Assembly: GCF_002993885.1 (NCBI RefSeq)
Contig: NZ_CM009578.1
Coordinates: 3,491,569-3,555,568 of the forward strand
DNA: 64,000 nt
DNA from: Sphingopyxis lindanitolerans
GTDB lineage: Bacteria; Pseudomonadota; Alphaproteobacteria; Sphingomonadales; Sphingomonadaceae
Reading direction: 5' to 3'
The notes beneath the pieces are model-generated. The model was not told the origin of the DNA. It saw only the letters and a program-made list of their open reading frames with translations, and did not search any database. Made by a program: the position numbers and the translations under genes. Positions 59,708-64,000 of the stretch are shown here, piece after piece (within the stretch, counting starts at the first letter, position 1; the number at the start of each line of letters is the position of its first letter).

Positions 59708-62631
59708 GCGATCACCGCCTGCAATGCAATCGTCCGCCCCACCGCGCTGGCCTGTTCGGCGTCGTAGGCGATCGCCGAACCGATTGCGCGGACCTGTGCA
59801 TAGGGCGGGGCGCGATCGAAGAGATTGTTGACGCTAAGGGCGAGGCGAAGCGAGCCCGCACCGGAATCGCTCGGCGGTCCGGCGATCGTGGTTCCGAGCT
59901 GGAGATCGACGGTTGTCCAGCTCTTGACCTGCTCCGTCGGCGTTACGGTGAGATTGCGGTAGCCGTCGACATGGTGGACCCCGATCCCGGCGTCAAAAGC
60001 GCCGAGCGTGAACTCGGCGCGGCCGCGTAGCCGCAGCTTGACCGGATTGCCGAGGGTGCCGACGACATTGTTCCGCGCGGCAGTCGCCACCAGGCGATTG
60101 TCGATCTCGAACAATCGGCTTCCTCCGAGCGAGAGATTGATAGTGCCGCCGCCAACCGGGCGGTTGTAGGTGAGGTCGAAATCGATCCCGCGGACGCGCG
60201 ACGAGGCGAGGTTGCGTGTTCGGACGTCGAGTATGGCGCGGACGTCGCCCGGTGCCGCGCCGATCGCGTTCGAGAAATTGGGGCCGGCAAAATAGGCAGC
60301 TATCGTTGCGGAATCCGGGTTTTCCTCGATGAGCGGCGCAAAGACATCGCGCCGCACCAGAAAATTCCGGAACTCTGCCGATCCCGATGTTATGCGGCCG
60401 CGATAGTCGACATCGAAATAGGTCAGGGCAAGTTTGGCGCCCGGAAGAAAGCCGGGCTCGAAGTCGACGCCCGCAGTCCAGCTCTCGGCTTTCTCCGGGC
60501 CGAGATCGGGCCGAAAACCGAAGAGCGCAAGAACGACCGACTGGCCTGAGGGCGCTTGGGGGTCGGCGACGCGCAGTGTCTGGTATCGCGCATTGGCGGT
60601 CCCCACCAGCTCGTCGAAGAAAGGCGCGCGAAACGACCGACCGTAGGACGCGCGAAGCGCGAGACCGGGGAGGGGAGTCCAGCGCACGCCCGCCTTGGGA
60701 TTGGCAGTGTCGCCGACGTCCGAATAATCTTCATAGCGCCCCGCGGCCGAGAGCGTCAGGCTGCCGGGAAAATTCTCTCCGGCATCGAAAACCGGCAGCG
60801 CCAGTTCGGCATACACCGCGCGCACGATGCGCTTGTCGGGGAGTCCGGGGATACCGTCGGTTCGCGGGCTCTCGCTGGCGAGGTCGCTGACCTGGACATA
60901 GGTCAGGCGATCGCGCCGATATTCAGCGCCGAGCGCGAGCTTCGCCTCGCCGGCCGGGAGGCGAAACAGGGGACCGTCGGCACGGACCGCGCCGCTCCAC
61001 ACCCGGAACCGCGTATCGACGGCAAGGCTGCCGCGGAGCCGGTCTATCAGCGCCGGGTCGTTGACTGCCCCATCGCCGAAGGGGTTGAGGGCCTGGTCGA
61101 TGTCGGGGGCCGACGCGGCGCGCGGCAGGCGCAAGAAATGGATCAGATTGACCCCGTCGTAGTGCTCGCGCTGCTCACCAAAGCCTCCGGACAGCTCGAC
61201 GTCCCACGGACCCAGCGCGATGCGACCCCCGAAGGAAGCGTTGAGCGCCTTGACGCGACCGCGCGTCCCTTCGGGTCCAAAATCGGCGGCAGGATCATAA
61301 TAGACGGTGATCGGTTGGCCGGTCCCGATCGGATCGACATAATAGGGGTTTGCGCTGGTCACCGTCAGCGGGATGGTGCCGTTGAGGCGCCGGCGAATGT
61401 CGAAACGGCGATTGGCGTAGAGCAGGCGCACGAAGAAGCCGAGATTTTCTCCGACGTCCTGCTCGGCGCTGGCATAAAGGCTTTCGCTTTTCTGTTTCGG
61501 CAGGAGATCGGTGATGCGCCGCCCATCGCCGCGGTTGAAATCGGCGCTCGGAATGAGGTCGGTGGCGGTGAGATTGCGGCCGTCTTGCCCAGACGGGATC
61601 TGGAACCTCTGGCCGTTCGCTGCCACGATCGTACCCGGGCTGTTGTAGTTCGAGCGAAGATCGGGGCCACCGAAACGCCGCAAATCCTCGGTCGCGAAAG
61701 CGCGCTGGTTCGAGGGCAAATTGCCCCGTCGGTAGAATTCGCCGGCGACGACGAGATGTCCGCCATTCCAGTGCGTGCCAAAAACCTGCCCGATCTGGAC
61801 TTCGCCATAATCGCCGTCGGCGGTCGCAACGCGAAGCCGGGTTTCCGCGCCTTCGAACCGGTTGCGAAGACGGATGTTGACGACGCCGGCGACGGCATCT
61901 GAACCGTAGATCGCCGAGGCCCCATCGGTGAGAATTTCGATCCGCTCGACCGCTGCGGTCGGGATGAGCGACAGGTCGGCGAAAGCGGCCGAGGCGCCGC
62001 CTAGTGCCGGGCGCACACCGTCGAACAGCGTCAAAGTCGCACCCGGGCCGAGGCCGCGCAGGTTGATCGCCGAGCCGAACCCGATGTTGCTGAGGCTGTT
62101 GCCGCGCGCGCTCATCCCGAAATTGGCTTCGGTTGGGCCGCCAGAGAAATTCTGCGGGATTGTCTGGACGAAATCGGCGATCGTTCCGCGGCCGCTTTGG
62201 TCGAGCGCGTCCCGGTCGATCGTGGTGAGCGGGGAACCGATCGGACCGGTGCCGCGGATGCGCGTACCGGTAACGATGATCGCTTCGCCCGCTGGCTCAG
62301 CCAGGTTGGCCGCTTGACCTCCAGCGGGACGGATGACTCTTGCGCCATCTACGATGGAAAAACTGAGTCCGGTTTCCGCAATCAGTCTGGCGAGCGCGGC
62401 GTCTGCCGACAGCCGGCCGCGAACGGGCGTGCTGCGGTGTCCATCGACGATCTCGGCATCGGCAATGACCTCCTGGCCAGACACGTCGGAATACTGGCGT
62501 AGCGCTGCGGCGAGAGGCTGTGCGGCAATAGCATAGTCGCGCACGCTCTCCTGCGCGCAGGCGGCAGGCGCATGAAGCGCGGTGGCCGCACATCCCGTTG
62601 TCAGAAGCGCTGCAAAAACCCGTTTGTGCAT
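59701..62631 (-). CDS. TonB-dependent receptor with STN domain (lasso peptide uptake/sensing)
   Basis: A 976-residue outer-membrane receptor; ATG at 62631 with GAGGGA upstream. Signal peptide (RVFAALLTTGCAATALHAPAACA), then an STN domain (PLAAALRQYSDVSGQEV...VIRP) that signals to FecR. Plug and barrel follow (GTIADFVQTIPQNFSG, VERIEILTDGASAIYGSDAVAGVVN) and the C-terminal aromatic strand RTIALQAVIAW. Sits between isopeptidase and FecR, so it likely imports the lasso peptide and reports its presence. Confidence 0.92.
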   Translation of the reverse strand: MHKRVFAALLTTGCAATALHAPAACAQESVRDYAIAAQPLAAALRQYSDVSGQEVIADAEIVDGHRSTPVRGRLSADAALARLIAETGLSFSIVDGARVIRPAGGQAANLAEPAGEAIIVTGTRIRGTGPIGSPLTTIDRDALDQSGRGTIADFVQTIPQNFSGGPTEANFGMSARGNSLSNIGFGSAINLRGLGPGATLTLFDGVRPALGGASAAFADLSLIPTAAVERIEILTDGASAIYGSDAVAGVVNIRLRNRFEGAETRLRVATADGDYGEVQIGQVFGTHWNGGHLVVAGEFYRRGNLPSNQRAFATEDLRRFGGPDLRSNYNSPGTIVAANGQRFQIPSGQDGRNLTATDLIPSADFNRGDGRRITDLLPKQKSESLYASAEQDVGENLGFFVRLLYANRRFDIRRRLNGTIPLTVTSANPYYVDPIGTGQPITVYYDPAADFGPEGTRGRVKALNASFGGRIALGPWDVELSGGFGEQREHYDGVNLIHFLRLPRAASAPDIDQALNPFGDGAVNDPALIDRLRGSLAVDTRFRVWSGAVRADGPLFRLPAGEAKLALGAEYRRDRLTYVQVSDLASESPRTDGIPGLPDKRIVRAVYAELALPVFDAGENFPGSLTLSAAGRYEDYSDVGDTANPKAGVRWTPLPGLALRASYGRSFRAPFFDELVGTANARYQTLRVADPQAPSGQSVVLALFGFRPDLGPEKAESWTAGVDFEPGFLPGAKLALTYFDVDYRGRITSGSAEFRNFLVRRDVFAPLIEENPDSATIAAYFAGPNFSNAIGAAPGDVRAILDVRTRNLASSRVRGIDFDLTYNRPVGGGTINLSLGGSRLFEIDNRLVATAARNNVVGTLGNPVKLRLRGRAEFTLGAFDAGIGVHHVDGYRNLTVTPTEQVKSWTTVDLQLGTTIAGPPSDSGAGSLRLALSVNNLFDRAPPYAQVRAIGSAIAYDAEQASAVGRTIALQAVIAW

Positions 62632-62688
62632 GTGTCCCTCCCACGCGGCCGTCATGGCCGTCTGAAGAGGAAAATGCCGGGCTGCGGA

Positions 62689-63615
62689 TTACTCCCCCCG
62701 TTTTTGCGCGCGGGGGCTGAGTACGATGCCTTCGCCGTTGGTGCTGACGTCGAGATCGAGCGCGGCGGCGAGCTTGCGTGCCAGCGCAGCGCTGTCCGCA
62801 ATGTCGAAACGACCCGTGACCCGGCGCGCGGCGAGGGCCGGATCAGCCAGACGGATGGCGGTATCGCCGTTACGGTTCGCCCGCTCGATCACCGTTCCGA
62901 GCGGCAGGTCCTGTGCATCGAGCATCGTCCCCGTTACCGGCGCCGGCACCGCCGGGAGGCGGCGTACTTCGCCTTCTGCAACCTCGGCGCTTTCGCCGGG
63001 CGCGAGACGGACGGTGGATACGCCGCGCAAGGCGCGCACCTCGACCGATCCCTCGATCAGCGTGACGCGCGGCTGTGCTGCGCGCAGGTCAACCTCGAAA
63101 ACGGTCCCGAGCGCGATCGTCTCGGAGCCGTTCGCGACCACCGAGAAAGGCCGCCGCGCGTCATGCGTCACAAGGAAGCGCGCGCGGCCCGACAGCAGCA
63201 CGACTTTTCGCGCGGTATCGTCGAAGTGTGTCTCGATCCGCGCTCCGTCCATCAGCATGACCCGGCTGCCGTCGGCCAGCCTGCGCTCCCGTCCTGCGGG
63301 ATCATTGTCGGCAAGCTGCACGTCGGCTGGGCCAGGCCGAAGATACCAGCCTGCGCCCAGCGCCAATGCGAGCAGGAGCGCGCCTGCCATCGCCCAAGCG
63401 GGAGCGTGCGAACGCGGCGTCGGCGCGGTTTCGCGGATCACGCGATCTTCGGGTGCAAGCCCGCCGACGGCGAGCCAGTCGATTTCCGCTTGGGCATAGG
63501 CTTCGGCGTTGGCGGGATCCTGGCGCCAGGCGTCGAACGCCGCGCGATGCGTCCCGGCGTCGGGACCGCGCATGCGCGCGAACCAGTCGGCGGCCTCATT
63601 GTCGCGGGATTTCAC
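62689..63615 (-). CDS. FecR-family anti-sigma / signal-transduction protein
   Basis: A 308-residue protein, GTG start. DUF4880-type N-terminus (AADWFARMRG....AAFDAWRQDPANAEAYAQAE), one TM helix (WAMAGALLLALALGAGWYL) near residue 75-93, then the FecR periplasmic domain (RRLADGSRVMLMDGARIE, VLLSGRARFLV) and a C-terminal STN-interacting part (FDIADSAALARKLAAALDLDV). It overlaps the sigma gene stop by 4 bp. It should hold the sigma factor until the TBDR signals. Confidence 0.92.
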   Translation of the reverse strand: MKSRDNEAADWFARMRGPDAGTHRAAFDAWRQDPANAEAYAQAEIDWLAVGGLAPEDRVIRETAPTPRSHAPAWAMAGALLLALALGAGWYLRPGPADVQLADNDPAGRERRLADGSRVMLMDGARIETHFDDTARKVVLLSGRARFLVTHDARRPFSVVANGSETIALGTVFEVDLRAAQPRVTLIEGSVEVRALRGVSTVRLAPGESAEVAEGEVRRLPAVPAPVTGTMLDAQDLPLGTVIERANRNGDTAIRLADPALAARRVTGRFDIADSAALARKLAAALDLDVSTNGEGIVLSPRAQKRGE

Positions 63616-64000
63616 GGACGCGCCGACCGTGCGCGCCGGACTGCGACCATCGCCTTGGCAATTTGCTTCTCGACACCCTTCACGCCGATCCCTCTCGCTG
63701 CAGCGATCTCCTCATAGCTCAGACCCTCGAAACGATGCATCAGGAATATGTCGCGCGTCTGCGGTTTGAGCCGATCGAGCGCGGCGGCGACGCGCCGCAT
63801 CTGGTCGCGCGCCTCGAGCGCGGCGTGGGGGTCGGGACCGCTGATCTCGGGCTCCTCATAGCTTTGATGGTCTGCGGCCATGCGGCGTTCGTCGGTGCGG
63901 TGGCGCTCGGCGAGCAGGTTGCGCGCGGTACGGAAGAGATAGGCCGCCGGCTGTTCGGCGAGGACGCGCGGATAGGCGCCGCTCGAAATCAAGCGGCGAA
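63612..64000 (-). CDS. ECF sigma factor (FecI-like), partial at window edge
   Basis: The C-terminal about 129 codons. Region 2 end (AAYLFRTARNLLAERHRTDERR) and region 4 (LDRLKPQTRDIFLMHRFEGLSYEEIAAARGIGVKGVEKQIAKAM) are visible. The 5' end lies beyond base 64000. Together with FecR and the STN receptor it forms a cell-surface signalling unit that probably activates its own cluster when lasso peptide is bound. Confidence 0.9.
   Translation of the reverse strand, partial: RRLISSGAYPRVLAEQPAAYLFRTARNLLAERHRTDERRMAADHQSYEEPEISGPDPHAALEARDQMRRVAAALDRLKPQTRDIFLMHRFEGLSYEEIAAARGIGVKGVEKQIAKAMVAVRRARSARP

Overview
The window is high-GC alphaproteobacterial DNA that looks like a sphingomonad, most probably Sphingopyxis or a near relative. 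The reasons are the aroA-cmk-rpsA-ihfB order, the many TonB-dependent receptors (TBDRs), the TIGR02300 zinc-ribbon protein, and an isopeptidase-type lasso peptide cluster. The genus is an inference from gene content and style; no 16S gene is present.

Layout. (1) 1-3518: the 3' part of an IS21-family element (istA partial, istB) with an ISL3-family element nested in its end. It has cut the 3' end of a large STAND-type NTPase with an N-terminal Cap4/DUF4297-like nuclease region. (2) 3519-16530: a patchy accessory block of that broken STAND gene, a HEPN-nucleotidyltransferase remnant, and proteins with HEPN-like RX4H motifs or PD-(D/E)XK nuclease cores, plus small membrane proteins. It reads as a defence-type island, partly of unrecognised families. 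(3) 17253-39189: mostly ordinary chromosomal genes. These include a DUF4112 protein, a peptide-binding lipoprotein, an alpha/beta hydrolase, tRNA-Leu(TAA), an ABC-2 exporter, ihfB, rpsA, cmk, aroA, tRNA-Ala(GGC), rsgA, an Rrf2 regulator, COG3904-like proteins, an HD hydrolase, an enoyl-CoA hydratase, prfC, dinB, a TonB-like protein and a two-component system. (4) 40134-49211: a rearranged region with an SDR remnant, a TBDR gene split by a second IS21 copy (again carrying a nested ISL3 copy), an SDR and a 3-hydroxyacyl-CoA-dehydrogenase-like enzyme. (5) 49939-51827: a tyrosine integrase and a DUF2285-type regulator, a possible remnant of an integrative element. (6) 52030-64000: luxR, luxI, phyH and a GntR-like gene, then a lasso peptide operon (precursor A, B, C). 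It converges on isopeptidase, an STN-domain TBDR, FecR and an ECF sigma factor that runs off the window.

How the parts work together. In the last region A-B-C should make a threaded peptide whose predicted core starts GPAPPYPED. The convergent genes should sense and import it (sigma/FecR/TBDR with STN domain) and open the ring (isopeptidase). The quorum-sensing pair, the PhyH oxygenase and the GntR-like protein lie directly upstream and may control or extend the pathway. The two IS21 copies are in opposite orientation and the two ISL3 copies in the same orientation. The flanks show that each IS21-ISL3 pair arose in place. Both ISL3 copies sit in the same short terminal-repeat motif of IS21, which suggests target preference.
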